Assembly: GCA_002457055.1 (NCBI GenBank)
Contig: NTKT01000020.1
Coordinates: 1-43,288 of the forward strand
DNA from: Rhodobacteraceae bacterium MED-G08
Lineage (GTDB): Bacteria; Pseudomonadota; Alphaproteobacteria; Rhodobacterales; Rhodobacteraceae
Direction: 5' to 3'
Length of the DNA: 43,288 bases
Both the position numbers and the translations under genes were made by a program. How positions within the stretch are numbered: the first letter of the stretch is position 1; the number at the start of each line of letters is the position of its first letter. The notes beneath the pieces are model-generated. The model saw nothing but the letters and a program-made list of their open reading frames with translations, was not told the DNA's origin and ran no database searches. Below are positions 9,298 through 17,530 of the stretch, piece after piece.

Positions 9298-9533
9298 ATT
9301 TAATGCACAAATATAAGAAAAATGAAATTACTTTTCTTGACGGCACAATATATAGTATTGTAATTCATTTAGTTAACTATATACAGACTTTTATCTAAAT
9401 AAAAAAAATCATAAATATCACAGAATTTTTTACTTTCATTAATATATTCATCAGAATATGCCAACAAATGATTATATTACCACGTATTCCCAAAGTGATC
9501 TTAAAAAAATTTATAAATGCGAAATTTGTGACA
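9298..9533. other. AT-rich divergent intergenic spacer
   Basis: This stretch between the dcw leader (minus) and the btu promoter (plus) is very A+T rich with several short A and T runs. I see no convincing gene, hairpin or repeat in it. A 96-codon minus-strand frame crosses it but has no ribosome site or recognisable content and runs back through the riboswitch. Confidence 0.6.
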
Positions 9534-9562
9534 TTGCAATGATAGCCCTCCGATATTAGGAT
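9534..9562 (+). promoter_or_regulatory. Candidate promoter of the B12 operon
   Basis: TTGCAA (9534-9539), a 17-base spacer and TAGGAT (9557-9562) predict a start near 9569, two bases before the first paired base of the cobalamin aptamer. Each hexamer matches consensus at four of six bases; the good fit to the aptamer's 5' end is the main support. Confidence 0.45.
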
Positions 9563-9570
9563 AATACCAA

Positions 9571-9744
9571 GTTTGGTGTGGAAGAGATTCCACTTAATAG
9601 GGAATCCGGTAAGGTTTATTGTGTTCAAGCCAATTCCGGAACTGCCCCCGCAACTGTAGGCGGTTAGCAACGTTAGAAAAGCCACTGGATAATCTGGGAA
9701 GGCCTAGCGAAGCAAAGATCCGCAAGTCAGGAGACCTGCCAAAC
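9571..9744 (+). promoter_or_regulatory. Cobalamin riboswitch
   Basis: Adenosyl- or methylcobalamin-sensing aptamer that lowers expression when B12 is plentiful. P1 is closed by GTTTGG (9571-9576) and CCAAAC (9739-9744); a GTGGAA/TTCCAC hairpin follows at 9578-9593. The conserved core is clear: GGGAATCCGGT, CCGGAACTGCCCCCGCAACTG, GCCACTGG, GGGAAGGC and the B12 box AGTCAGGAGACCTGCC (9725-9740). About 120 bases separate it from the btuB start. That stretch has a small GAAAGG/CCTTTC hairpin (9815-9831) but no strong U-tailed terminator, so control of translation initiation is the likelier mode. The ligand class is established for this motif; the mode is inferred. Confidence 0.96.
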
Positions 9745-9865
9745 TGTCACCTTATCCGTGAGCGGGGCGCTCTATGGGTTGCGGTAGTTCCGTTGTGGTG
9801 AAAATTACACATCGGAAAGGTCAGTCCTTTCTAGAAATTAAAACGATAGTGGTACAGGAGTGCCA

Positions 9866-11668
9866 ATGAAAGGCGTTATTATGAATAAAATATTATCAAT
9901 AACTGGTTTATTAATGTTTCAAGCCAGCACTTGCTTTGCTCAGGAAACCTATGACCTCGGTGAAATATATGTAAGCGCTGGCTTTCAGGACATTGATATT
10001 AATAAAACCGGATCAAGTGTTAAAGTTTTGCAGTCCGATGAGTTAAAAACAAACGTGTTTGATGCAGTAAATTTATTGGACGCCCAGTCAGGTGTAGCAA
10101 TGTCATCGTCAGGTGGAGTGGGCTCCCAAACAGGTATCAGGCTTCGGGGTTTATCCCAAAGCTACGTTGCTGTTCGTGTGGATGGTGTGGATATTTCTGA
10201 TCCGACTGGGACTCAAAATAGTTACGATTTCGGTGGTATTATGACATCAGGATTTGATCAAATTGAAATAATGAAAGGATCTCAGTCAGCAATTTACGGA
10301 TCAGAAGCAATAGGCGGTGTAATCAATTTCAAAACAAATAATTCAAAAACCATTGGTAATAACACTGAAACAAATATTACTTTGGGTTCAAACAACACTG
10401 TAACGGCAAATATTAAAATCACCCAAGCTGAGGACAGTAGCAGTTATGCACTGTCCATCAATAACATGACCACTGAAGGTTATTCGGCGAAATCAGATAA
10501 CGACGAAACCGATCCGTACAGCAAAACTGAGATCCGATTAGTTATGGATCGAAATATAAATGAACAACTAACTCTCGGAGCGACAGCTTTATATTCTGAG
10601 GAAGAAATTGATTATGATGGCTTCAATCATGAGTTTGATCATATTGACAGAACTCGATCAGCCGGAAGCATATATGCATCATTTGATTCAGGATCAATTA
10701 CAAATAAAATCAAAAGATCATTTTCTAACACTGATAGGTATGATCGTAACGGTTGGAACAAGAGCTTCATCGGAAGCCGAGATGTTTGGAATTACACAGG
10801 ACAGACCATTTTTAATGGAGCAAATGTTACTTTTGGTTATGAAGAAAGCACGGAAGAAGCTGATATCGATGGACAAATCAAAGACTATAAAGAAACAGCA
10901 GTAATTTCTGAGGTAAATTACGCGCTGGGAAAAAACAGTGATATATCATTAGCTGCACGGCGCACTAGCTCAAAGAACTACGGAAATGATACCACCTACC
11001 GTCTGGCGGCTATTAACAGACATCAAGATGAATTAACCAGTCGATTAGTTTTGAGCAGCGGCTTTAGAGCACCATCACTTTACGAACTTTTTGACAGCTA
11101 CTACGGAAATTCAACATTTACCCCAGAAACAAGCCTGAATGCTGAAATCGGGTTAGAGAAAAAATTAAATGAAACTTCAAAATTAAGTGCAACGATTTTC
11201 AATAATACCGTTGATAATTTAATCGAGTTTAACAACGATACTTTTGTTTATGAGCAATATAATGGCAGCACAAAAACAAGTGGTTTGGAACTTTCCTCAA
11301 ATTTGAAGGTAAGCGATAAGTTCAATTTAAACGCAAATTATACTTACACCAAGGCTGAAACAGGTGACGTTAAAGCGGTAAGAGTTCCAAAACATGATAT
11401 TGTTTTGAATATTAAAAACCAATTTAGCGAAAACTTTTACAGTTTGCTATCTGTAAAAGTTGCAAAAGATATTGAAGATATTGTCTGGCCATCTAACGTT
11501 CAGATGCCAGACTACGAAGTTGTTGATGTTTCATTTACATACGACATGAACGATAAATCATCTATATATTTCAAAGTGCAAAATTTAGCAGATGAAAAGT
11601 ACGAAACGATAAAAGGATATAATACAGGAGGCCGTCAGTTTTTTGCAGGTATCCGTGCATCTTTTTAG
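9866..11668 (+). CDS. btuB: TonB-dependent outer-membrane cobalamin receptor BtuB
   Basis: Gated porin that brings vitamin B12 across the outer membrane using energy from TonB. The 600-residue precursor starts MKGVIMNKILS, with AGGAG five bases upstream (a GTG at 9860 and ATG at 9881 are alternatives). A signal peptide probably ends at CFA-QE. A TonB-box-like DLGEIYVSAG follows, then the plug domain (SGVAMSSSGGVGSQTGIRLRG; IEIMKGSQSAIYGSEAIGGV) and a beta-barrel ending in IRASF with a terminal Phe. TonB-dependent receptors can serve many ligands; the B12 assignment rests on the riboswitch directly upstream and btuFCD directly downstream. Confidence 0.93.
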   Translation: MKGVIMNKILSITGLLMFQASTCFAQETYDLGEIYVSAGFQDIDINKTGSSVKVLQSDELKTNVFDAVNLLDAQSGVAMSSSGGVGSQTGIRLRGLSQSYVAVRVDGVDISDPTGTQNSYDFGGIMTSGFDQIEIMKGSQSAIYGSEAIGGVINFKTNNSKTIGNNTETNITLGSNNTVTANIKITQAEDSSSYALSINNMTTEGYSAKSDNDETDPYSKTEIRLVMDRNINEQLTLGATALYSEEEIDYDGFNHEFDHIDRTRSAGSIYASFDSGSITNKIKRSFSNTDRYDRNGWNKSFIGSRDVWNYTGQTIFNGANVTFGYEESTEEADIDGQIKDYKETAVISEVNYALGKNSDISLAARRTSSKNYGNDTTYRLAAINRHQDELTSRLVLSSGFRAPSLYELFDSYYGNSTFTPETSLNAEIGLEKKLNETSKLSATIFNNTVDNLIEFNNDTFVYEQYNGSTKTSGLELSSNLKVSDKFNLNANYTYTKAETGDVKAVRVPKHDIVLNIKNQFSENFYSLLSVKVAKDIEDIVWPSNVQMPDYEVVDVSFTYDMNDKSSIYFKVQNLADEKYETIKGYNTGGRQFFAGIRASF

Positions 11669-12482
11669 ACTTATCGCCTTTTACTCAGTTCTTTATTTTT
11701 TTGGGACTATTACATTGGCCACTGAAAACAACCCAAAGGTTGTTTCACTTAATGTATGCACAGATCAATTTGTTATGCTTCTCGCAGATGATAGTCAGAT
11801 TATTTCATTGTCTGAAATTTCAACAGATATACTTTCTTCTGCAATGGCCCAAGAAGCTTCTAAGTATCACCAGAACAATAGTGGTGCTGAAGAGGTATAT
11901 TTACTCCAGCCTGATATAGTATTTGCTGGTATCTATACAGCAAAAGCTACTGTAAATATGTTGGAAAGTTTGGGCATTCGTGTCGAAAAATTCGAGCCAG
12001 CGAATACAATAGAGCAGATCATCCTCAACATGCAAAGGACTGGTAAACTGCTAGGGCATACTGACCGCGCCAACACACTAGTTGCAAATTTTGAGGCCAG
12101 GTTAACAGACCTTACAACGGGTATAAACACTAGACCACGAGCGGCACTATATTACGCGAACGGTTACACAACTGGTGGAAACACTCTCGCAGGGCAAATT
12201 TTAGATCTGGCAGGTTTTTCAAACATAGCTTCAGAAATTGGTATACACTGGGGTGGGACGCTGCCATTAGAGTTATTAATTATGTCGAAACCTGAGGTGA
12301 TTATAACCGGCACGACCTATCCTGGCTCATCTAGATCTGAAGAAATTCTAAAACACCCTGCGCTCAAACCTTTAAGACACGTTTCTTCCACCGATGCAAA
12401 CTGGGTTTGTGGTACACCACATATTGTGAAGGCGATAGAGGACTTACAAACAATACACCCGGACAAAATGAGCACGAAATGA
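11643..12482 (+). CDS. btuF: Periplasmic cobalamin-binding protein BtuF
   Basis: Substrate-binding protein (TroA/FecB-like helical-backbone fold) that delivers B12 to BtuCD. The product has an N-terminal hydrophobic signal (LIAFYSVLYFFGTITLA) and then KVVSLNVCTDQFVMLLADD, typical of COG0614 binding proteins, with a second lobe containing HWGGTLPLELLIMSKPEVII. The start overlaps btuB by 26 bases if TTG 11643 is used; GTG at 11655 (an AGG six bases before) is an equally good choice. Its stop overlaps the btuC start (ATGA). Siderophore-binding homologues look alike; the riboswitch context decides for B12. Confidence 0.88.
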   Translation: MQVSVHLFRLIAFYSVLYFFGTITLATENNPKVVSLNVCTDQFVMLLADDSQIISLSEISTDILSSAMAQEASKYHQNNSGAEEVYLLQPDIVFAGIYTAKATVNMLESLGIRVEKFEPANTIEQIILNMQRTGKLLGHTDRANTLVANFEARLTDLTTGINTRPRAALYYANGYTTGGNTLAGQILDLAGFSNIASEIGIHWGGTLPLELLIMSKPEVIITGTTYPGSSRSEEILKHPALKPLRHVSSTDANWVCGTPHIVKAIEDLQTIHPDKMSTK

Positions 12483-13456
12483 ATTTAAAACTTACATTAC
12501 TGATATTTCTAATTGCTCTTTTTATTTTTTCACTGAGCACAGGTCATACCACAACCAGTTTCAGCCAGGGCATCACAGCTTTATATTATGGTGATGGCCC
12601 TTTAGGCACAGTGATGAGGCAAATAAGACTTCCACGCGCTATTTTGGCGATATTGGTCGGCGCATCGTTGGGTGTATGCGGTGCAGCCCTGCAGGGCTAT
12701 CTGCGAAACCCCCTTGCAGAGCCAGGTTTAATCGGTGTGTCAGGATCTGCGGCACTTGGCGCGGTTATTTCCTTACAGACAGGTTTCGCGACCTATGTTT
12801 GGATGGGTCTACCTATTGCAGCGTTTTCTTTTGCCACCTTAGCAGTATTGCTTCTCCTGTTGTTGGCAGGCCCTCGCGGAAGCTCCTTGACGCTTATTCT
12901 AGCTGGAATTGCGGTAAGCGCCTTAGCCGGCGCATTTACATCACTTGCTCTTAATCTATCACCAAACCCATATGCAACTTCTGAAATCGTATTTTGGTTA
13001 ATGGGATCTCTAGCAGACAGATCTTTCGAACACGTATGGCTAGCTTTACCTTTTTGCGTGATCGGTTGGCTAATGATTGGGTCCATAGGAAAAGCACTTG
13101 ATGCATTAACCTTAGGCGAGGATGTGGCCTCTTCTTTATCCATTTCATTAACAAAGACAAAATTACTTCTCGTATTTGGCGTTGCTTCTTCGGTCGGGGC
13201 AGCGACAGCTGTTTGTGGCGCAATTGGTTTTGTTGGGCTGGTAGTACCGCATTTATTAAGACCACTAGTAAAGGGAAAACCATCAACTCTCATATTAGTT
13301 TCTGGTCTTGGGGGCGCCGTCATGGTTCTAGCGGCGGATATAGCAGTCAGGGTAATTTTGCCCGATCGCGACTTAAAACTGGGAGTTTTGATGGCAATTA
13401 TTGGCGCCCCATTGTTTTTACATCTTATTTATAAAACGAGGTCGGCTCTACAATGA
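12479..13456 (+). CDS. btuC: Cobalamin ABC transporter permease BtuC
   Basis: Inner-membrane permease of the FecCD/BtuC family with about ten transmembrane helices. The 325-residue protein starts MNLKLTLLIFLIALF and carries the family motif RNPLAEPGLIGVSGSAALGA and a C-terminal IGFVGLVVPHLLRPLVKG segment, which includes the coupling region that contacts the ATPase. The ATG at 12479 overlaps the btuF stop by four bases; a longer in-frame frame starting at 12407 lies inside btuF and is not the start. It overlaps btuD by four bases (ATGA). A long antisense frame inside it is a shadow. Confidence 0.95.
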   Translation: MNLKLTLLIFLIALFIFSLSTGHTTTSFSQGITALYYGDGPLGTVMRQIRLPRAILAILVGASLGVCGAALQGYLRNPLAEPGLIGVSGSAALGAVISLQTGFATYVWMGLPIAAFSFATLAVLLLLLLAGPRGSSLTLILAGIAVSALAGAFTSLALNLSPNPYATSEIVFWLMGSLADRSFEHVWLALPFCVIGWLMIGSIGKALDALTLGEDVASSLSISLTKTKLLLVFGVASSVGAATAVCGAIGFVGLVVPHLLRPLVKGKPSTLILVSGLGGAVMVLAADIAVRVILPDRDLKLGVLMAIIGAPLFLHLIYKTRSALQ

Positions 13457-14205
13457 CACTATTAACTCTCAAAGATCTTTCGGTAAGAAGAGGACAATGT
13501 CCAGTCGTAGATAATGTATCTTTAGAAATCAGAAGTCATGAATTGGTAGGTCTAGTCGGACCTAATGGCGCAGGCAAAACTACGCTTCTTAAAGCTGCCC
13601 TTGGTTTGATTGAGCACAGTGGCGATTCATCCTTAGCAGCGTTACCACTAAACGAGCGCTCATCAACAGCCGCTTGGATGCCACAAGAAAGGGAGATAAA
13701 CTGGCCTATCTCAGTTTTGGAAACAGTCGCACTTGGTCAGCTTTTACCAACTAAAAATCTGGATAAAAATCAAATAATAAATGATGCCTTAGACAGAACG
13801 GGGTTAATAAATTATCGCGACCGAATTTCAACCGAACTATCAGGCGGAGAGCAGGCAAGAGTACTGCTTGCCCGTGCACTGGCACAAAACACACCACTGA
13901 TTTTGGCCGACGAACCAATAGCTGGTTTAGACCCAGCGACTCAATTAACGACCATGAAAATGTTTGCAGACATGGCTAAAGAAGGAAAAGGAGTTTTAAT
14001 ATCACTGCATGACCTAAATTTAGCAGCAACATTCTGCAATAAAATTATAATGTTAGACAGAGGCCGATTGTATGCAATTGGTGACCCTGCACAAACAATG
14101 ACAGATGAGAACCTGGAAAAGGTTTTCAACGTAAGAGCATATCACGCACGAACTGATAATGGAATAATTTGTCAACCAATAGAAGTATTAAGTCATTCAA
14201 ATTAG
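13453..14205 (+). CDS. btuD: Cobalamin ABC transporter ATP-binding protein BtuD
   Basis: ATPase that powers B12 import through BtuC. The 250-residue protein has Walker A GPNGAGKTTLL (about residues 36-46), the ABC signature LSGGEQARVLLARALA, Walker B LILADEPIAGLDP and the H-loop histidine in ISLHDLNLA, all intact. FecE/BtuD-type importers of B12, haem or iron chelates cannot be told apart from these motifs; location between btuC and a second BtuF-like gene under a cobalamin riboswitch sets the substrate. Its ATG overlaps the btuC stop. Confidence 0.95.
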   Translation: MTLLTLKDLSVRRGQCPVVDNVSLEIRSHELVGLVGPNGAGKTTLLKAALGLIEHSGDSSLAALPLNERSSTAAWMPQEREINWPISVLETVALGQLLPTKNLDKNQIINDALDRTGLINYRDRISTELSGGEQARVLLARALAQNTPLILADEPIAGLDPATQLTTMKMFADMAKEGKGVLISLHDLNLAATFCNKIIMLDRGRLYAIGDPAQTMTDENLEKVFNVRAYHARTDNGIICQPIEVLSHSN

Positions 14206-14232
14206 GAGAAAAGCTACATCCTCTGGGGTCAG

Positions 14233-15045
14233 ATGGATGCACTAAAGAAAATGAAAGACTTTAAACCAAATCGTATCGTTTGCTTAACTGAGGAAACCGT
14301 GGAAACATTATACTTACTTGGTGAGCAGGACAGAATAGTGGGAGTAACAGGTTACGCTGTAAGACCTCCAGAAGTACGCAAAGAAAAAGTTCGTGTTGGT
14401 GCGTTCACCAGCGCTGACATTCCCAAAATACTATTGCTGAACCCTGACTTAGTTCTAACATTTTCAGATCTTCAAGCAGATATCGCAGCAGAATTAATTT
14501 TAAAAGGTATTGATGTCCATGCATTTAATCAAAGAAGTGTAGAGGGCATTTTATCAATGATTGCAATGATTGGCTCACTTGTTGGAGCAAACAGGAAAGC
14601 TGAGAAATTAATAGCAGATTACACAAAAAAGCTAGAAACCCTGAGAAAGAAAAAAACAGAGGTTTTAAAGGTATATATAGAGGAATGGGATGAACCTTTG
14701 ATATCAGGCATTTTATGGTTTTCAGAACTTGTGCAAATAGCGGGCGGCGTCGATGTTTTTTCAGATAAATCAAAAAATAAAGATGCAAAAAGTAGAATAC
14801 TTAACTCGGAAGAGGTAATTAAGGCTAATCCAGACGTTATAATTGCTTCTTGGTGTGGCAAAAAAGTTAGAAAAGAAAAAATTGCTGCAAGAAGTAATTG
14901 GAAGTCAATAAACGCAGTCAAAAATGACTTAATTTTTGAAATCAAGTCGCCACTAATTCTTCAGCCGGGACCCGCTGCACTTGGACCAGGATTAGATCAA
15001 ATTTGCTGTATTTTAGACAATGCCAGAGATAAATTACGAGGTTAG
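14233..15045 (+). CDS. BtuF-like (COG0614) protein without signal peptide
   Basis: A second protein with the cobalamin/iron-chelate binding fold: RIVCLTEETVETLYLLGEQDRIVG at the N-terminus, VGAFTSADIPKILLLNPDLVLTFSDLQ, and HAFNQRSVEGILSMIAMIGSLVGA in the helical backbone. It has no hydrophobic leader: the sequence goes from MDALKKMKDFKPN straight into the first beta-strand, so it should remain in the cytoplasm unless the start is misread. GGGG lies before the ATG, and AGGAG lies 24 bases before it without a standard start at the right distance. It sits 27 bases after btuD and just before exbB. Possible roles are intracellular B12 binding or regulation; neither is shown here. Confidence 0.85.
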   Translation: MDALKKMKDFKPNRIVCLTEETVETLYLLGEQDRIVGVTGYAVRPPEVRKEKVRVGAFTSADIPKILLLNPDLVLTFSDLQADIAAELILKGIDVHAFNQRSVEGILSMIAMIGSLVGANRKAEKLIADYTKKLETLRKKKTEVLKVYIEEWDEPLISGILWFSELVQIAGGVDVFSDKSKNKDAKSRILNSEEVIKANPDVIIASWCGKKVRKEKIAARSNWKSINAVKNDLIFEIKSPLILQPGPAALGPGLDQICCILDNARDKLRG

Positions 15046-15049
15046 CTTA

Positions 15050-15682
15050 ATGACTGAAATTTTAAATTTTCTAAATAAAGGGGGTCCAGCCTTATGGATA
15101 ATTTTTCTGCTATCCATAATTCTACTGGCAATTATTTTTTATAAACTATCACATTTAATGAAACTTGGCGTTTGGAATTCCAAGCGCACTAGATTAATTT
15201 TAGATGCTTGGAAATTAAATAATATTGAGTATTTGAGAAAAGTTTTTCTAGATACAAAAGGTATTAGAGAGACTCTGGCTAAAAAGACTATAGTCTCAAT
15301 TATTGACGAAGCTTTAGCAGAAGAAAGTGCTAGAGAAGAATGTGAGGCAGAGGCAAGGAATAGCCTACACCAAGCCAATAAGGGCCTTAGAATTATAGAG
15401 CTAATTTCTCATATAGCACCATTGTTGGGCCTTTTGGGAACCGTTCTAGGCATGATAGAGGCTTTCCAAAGATTGCAAGAAAGTGGAAATGAAGCCGACC
15501 CGAGTGTATTAGCTGGAGGTATTTGGGAAGCCCTTCTTACAACTGCTGCAGGCATGGCAGTGGCTATTGTAGCAACAGTATCTTTAAGTTTTTTTGACAA
15601 TATAATAGACAAACTTAGAAATGACCTAGAAGATTTAGCAACTCAGATATTTACTAGAAAGCCTGGTGGTTTCGGTGTTTGA
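15050..15682 (+). CDS. exbB: ExbB/TolQ-family proton channel subunit
   Basis: Pentameric inner-membrane subunit of the TonB motor. The 210-residue protein starts MTEILNFLNKGG with GAGG eight bases upstream (an in-frame codon at 15020 lies inside the preceding gene). It has three membrane helices: PALWIIFLLSIILLAIIFYK at the N-terminus, the HIAPLLGLLGTVLGMIEAF helix, and LLTTAAGMAVAIVATVSLSF, the last two matching the MotA/TolQ/ExbB proton-channel family. ExbB is preferred to TolQ because exbD, exbD and tonB follow directly and no tol or pal gene is nearby. Confidence 0.93.
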   Translation: MTEILNFLNKGGPALWIIFLLSIILLAIIFYKLSHLMKLGVWNSKRTRLILDAWKLNNIEYLRKVFLDTKGIRETLAKKTIVSIIDEALAEESAREECEAEARNSLHQANKGLRIIELISHIAPLLGLLGTVLGMIEAFQRLQESGNEADPSVLAGGIWEALLTTAAGMAVAIVATVSLSFFDNIIDKLRNDLEDLATQIFTRKPGGFGV

Positions 15683-16061
15683 TTTCGAGCGGTCATTTCA
15701 TCGACGCAGGCCTTCGTTAACGCCGATAATTGATGTTGTGTTTCTCTTATTGGTTTTCTTTATGTTGGCGTCAACTTTTACCGTGGACAAGAAAGTAAAT
15801 CTTTTATCTGAAACCATTTATGGCAGCTTGAATTACGATGAGCATCCCAGACTTATTGAAATCAAGAGTGACAAATTGCTAATAAATGGAGTAGAGGCAG
15901 ATGATACTGTTGCAATAAAAAGGTTAGAAGAGATTACTCTAGATCTTTCTCAAATCATAATTGTACAAGTGCTTGAAGGTACCTCAACCCAGAGAATGCT
16001 GGATGTAATTGAGTTACTCAAATCCAGTGGTTTTTCAAATTTAAAAGTGAGCGGCAAGTAA
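15666..16061 (+). CDS. exbD: ExbD-family protein, with conserved transmembrane Asp
   Basis: Single-pass partner of ExbB, inserted in the ExbB pore, with a periplasmic domain that contacts TonB. The 131-residue protein has a short basic cytoplasmic start (FHRRRPSLTP), a membrane helix containing IIDVVFLLLVFFMLAS, and a periplasmic domain with IKSDKLLINGVEA. Asp23 in the helix is the protonatable residue essential in ExbD/TolR. The start is a GTG at 15666 (or GTG 15675) overlapping the exbB stop. It is followed after one base by a second exbD gene. Confidence 0.92.
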   Translation: MVSVFDFERSFHRRRPSLTPIIDVVFLLLVFFMLASTFTVDKKVNLLSETIYGSLNYDEHPRLIEIKSDKLLINGVEADDTVAIKRLEEITLDLSQIIIVQVLEGTSTQRMLDVIELLKSSGFSNLKVSGK

Positions 16062-16062
16062 T

Positions 16063-16449
16063 ATGCGTTTTGCTGTACACCCCGGTAGAGTAAAAAAAGA
16101 GTCCATCATCCCTATGGTAAACGTTATTTTTCTATTACTAATTTTTTTCTTGATGACTTCTAGTTTCATTATTCCCGATCCTTTTGAACTCGACAAACCT
16201 TACGCCGATAGTTCAAATAAAGTTAGTACTGAAGAACGACTGTATATATCGAAAATAGGAAAAGTGTTTATATCAGATAAAGTTAATGAAAATGCTTGGA
16301 GGTATTTAGAACAAAGCAAACCAGAAAAATTACTTTTGATAGCAGATAGTAGTTTCCCAGCTAAAGATTTGTTAAGTATTTCAGAAAAATTAAAAGAGTT
16401 AGGTATTATTGAACTAAACCTATTGACCAACCAGAGGATTGAAAAATGA
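16063..16449 (+). CDS. Second ExbD-family protein, transmembrane Asp replaced by Asn
   Basis: A 128-residue paralogue of the preceding ExbD: basic start, a single membrane helix IIPMVNVIFLLLIFFLMTSS, then a small periplasmic domain (ERLYISKIGKVFISD). At the position of the essential proton-carrying Asp this protein has Asn20 (codon AAC). Known ExbB5-ExbD2 complexes hold two ExbD chains in one pore, so a mixed dimer with one protonatable and one neutral helix is possible. ATG 16063 follows the first exbD stop by one base and its stop overlaps tonB (ATGA), so the three are translated together. Confidence 0.9.
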   Translation: MRFAVHPGRVKKESIIPMVNVIFLLLIFFLMTSSFIIPDPFELDKPYADSSNKVSTEERLYISKIGKVFISDKVNENAWRYLEQSKPEKLLLIADSSFPAKDLLSISEKLKELGIIELNLLTNQRIEK

Positions 16450-17465
16450 AATTGCAAGCCTGGTTGTTCTTCATAAGCGCCTCAATCATTCTGCACATGT
16501 TTGGTGTGTCGCTTTACTTATCATTCCAAGACAAAATTACGCCTAACATAGAAGGCGCCACTTCGAATCTAGAAATTATAAGTGACACAGAATTATACTT
16601 GCTGGAAAAATGGAGCACTCAACCAAGTTTAAACTCGGATAGTCAACCGCTTTCTCCTAAGGCAAACAATGATTATCCACCAGCCCAACAGTCAAACGCT
16701 AATTCAAAATTGATTTATCAAAAAAAACCCAACGAGTTAAAACTACCGATCGGTAAAAATAATAGCATTCCCAAAATTAGTAAAAATAACATGCCAGTAT
16801 CAGAATTAAACCTCACTTTGAGAAAGCCAATCAGGCCAACCGCCATGGCAAATTATGATAAAGCATATACAGCGATATCTTCAGTCACTGGGATAGATAT
16901 ACCAAAGACTTTAAAAAGTAATACCAAGAAAGACATTTATAGGCAGAGTTTTGAACCAACAACTAACTACCTTCCTCAAATAGACATTTATAAAGACCTT
17001 TCCAATTATGAACCAAATAACCCTGAAGACCTACTCCCAAAAAAATCATCGCAAATTGATCATAGGCCTGATCAAAAAATTAATAACTTAGATCAGACGC
17101 AATTTTCTTCATTGCAAGTAGCAGATCAAAAACCAATTCTAGACAGTGCAAACCAAAGTACCCAAATACAAAATAATAAAAGCAAAATTGACGATGATAT
17201 TGCTCGAGAATGGGGTTTCAAAATTATAAAAGCACTAAAACGCGCCGTTGATAACCCAATTGGAGTTAGAGGCGAAGCCAGTATTTCAATGGAGCTAACT
17301 ATTTCAAAAAATGGTGATCTATTAAATGTGAAAATTATTCATAGCTCAGGTAATTCAAGGTTTGATTCAGCAGCTCAAAGAGCCACTCAACTGGCAAACT
17401 TTCCAAGAGCTCCTTCGTCTTTCAACAAAGAGAAGAAAATTTTCAAAATTAAGTTAATTCTATAA
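16446..17465 (+). CDS. tonB: TonB-family energy transducer
   Basis: Spans the periplasm and transmits motor energy to the outer-membrane receptor. The 339-residue protein has one N-terminal membrane helix (LFFISASIILHMFGVSLYL), a long low-complexity linker, and a C-terminal TonB domain of about 80 residues (GEASISMELTISKNGDL; SGNSRFDSAAQRATQL). The linker is rich in Asn, Gln, Ser and Lys and has few of the Pro-Lys repeats common in TonB. It ends the riboswitch-led operon, so it is probably dedicated to BtuB. No clear terminator follows; convergent uvrD ends 65 bases further on. Confidence 0.88.
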   Translation: MKLQAWLFFISASIILHMFGVSLYLSFQDKITPNIEGATSNLEIISDTELYLLEKWSTQPSLNSDSQPLSPKANNDYPPAQQSNANSKLIYQKKPNELKLPIGKNNSIPKISKNNMPVSELNLTLRKPIRPTAMANYDKAYTAISSVTGIDIPKTLKSNTKKDIYRQSFEPTTNYLPQIDIYKDLSNYEPNNPEDLLPKKSSQIDHRPDQKINNLDQTQFSSLQVADQKPILDSANQSTQIQNNKSKIDDDIAREWGFKIIKALKRAVDNPIGVRGEASISMELTISKNGDLLNVKIIHSSGNSRFDSAAQRATQLANFPRAPSSFNKEKKIFKIKLIL

Positions 17466-17530
17466 TTTGACAATTTCAAAAAAAACATTTGCCTCAAGAT
17501 TTACTATAATTGGAAAATAAATTTCAGCTA

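Noticed and set aside
9395-9685. 96-codon minus-strand frame in the gap before the B12 operon
   Set aside because: It runs through the cobalamin riboswitch, has no ribosome site, and its translation shows no recognisable content; chance open frame in A+T-rich DNA.
9619-9801. 60-codon plus-strand frame
   Set aside because: Lies within the riboswitch core, which explains the sequence conservation.
12793-13323. 176-codon antisense frame inside btuC
   Set aside because: A shadow of a strongly conserved permease; composition follows the sense codons and no ribosome site is present.
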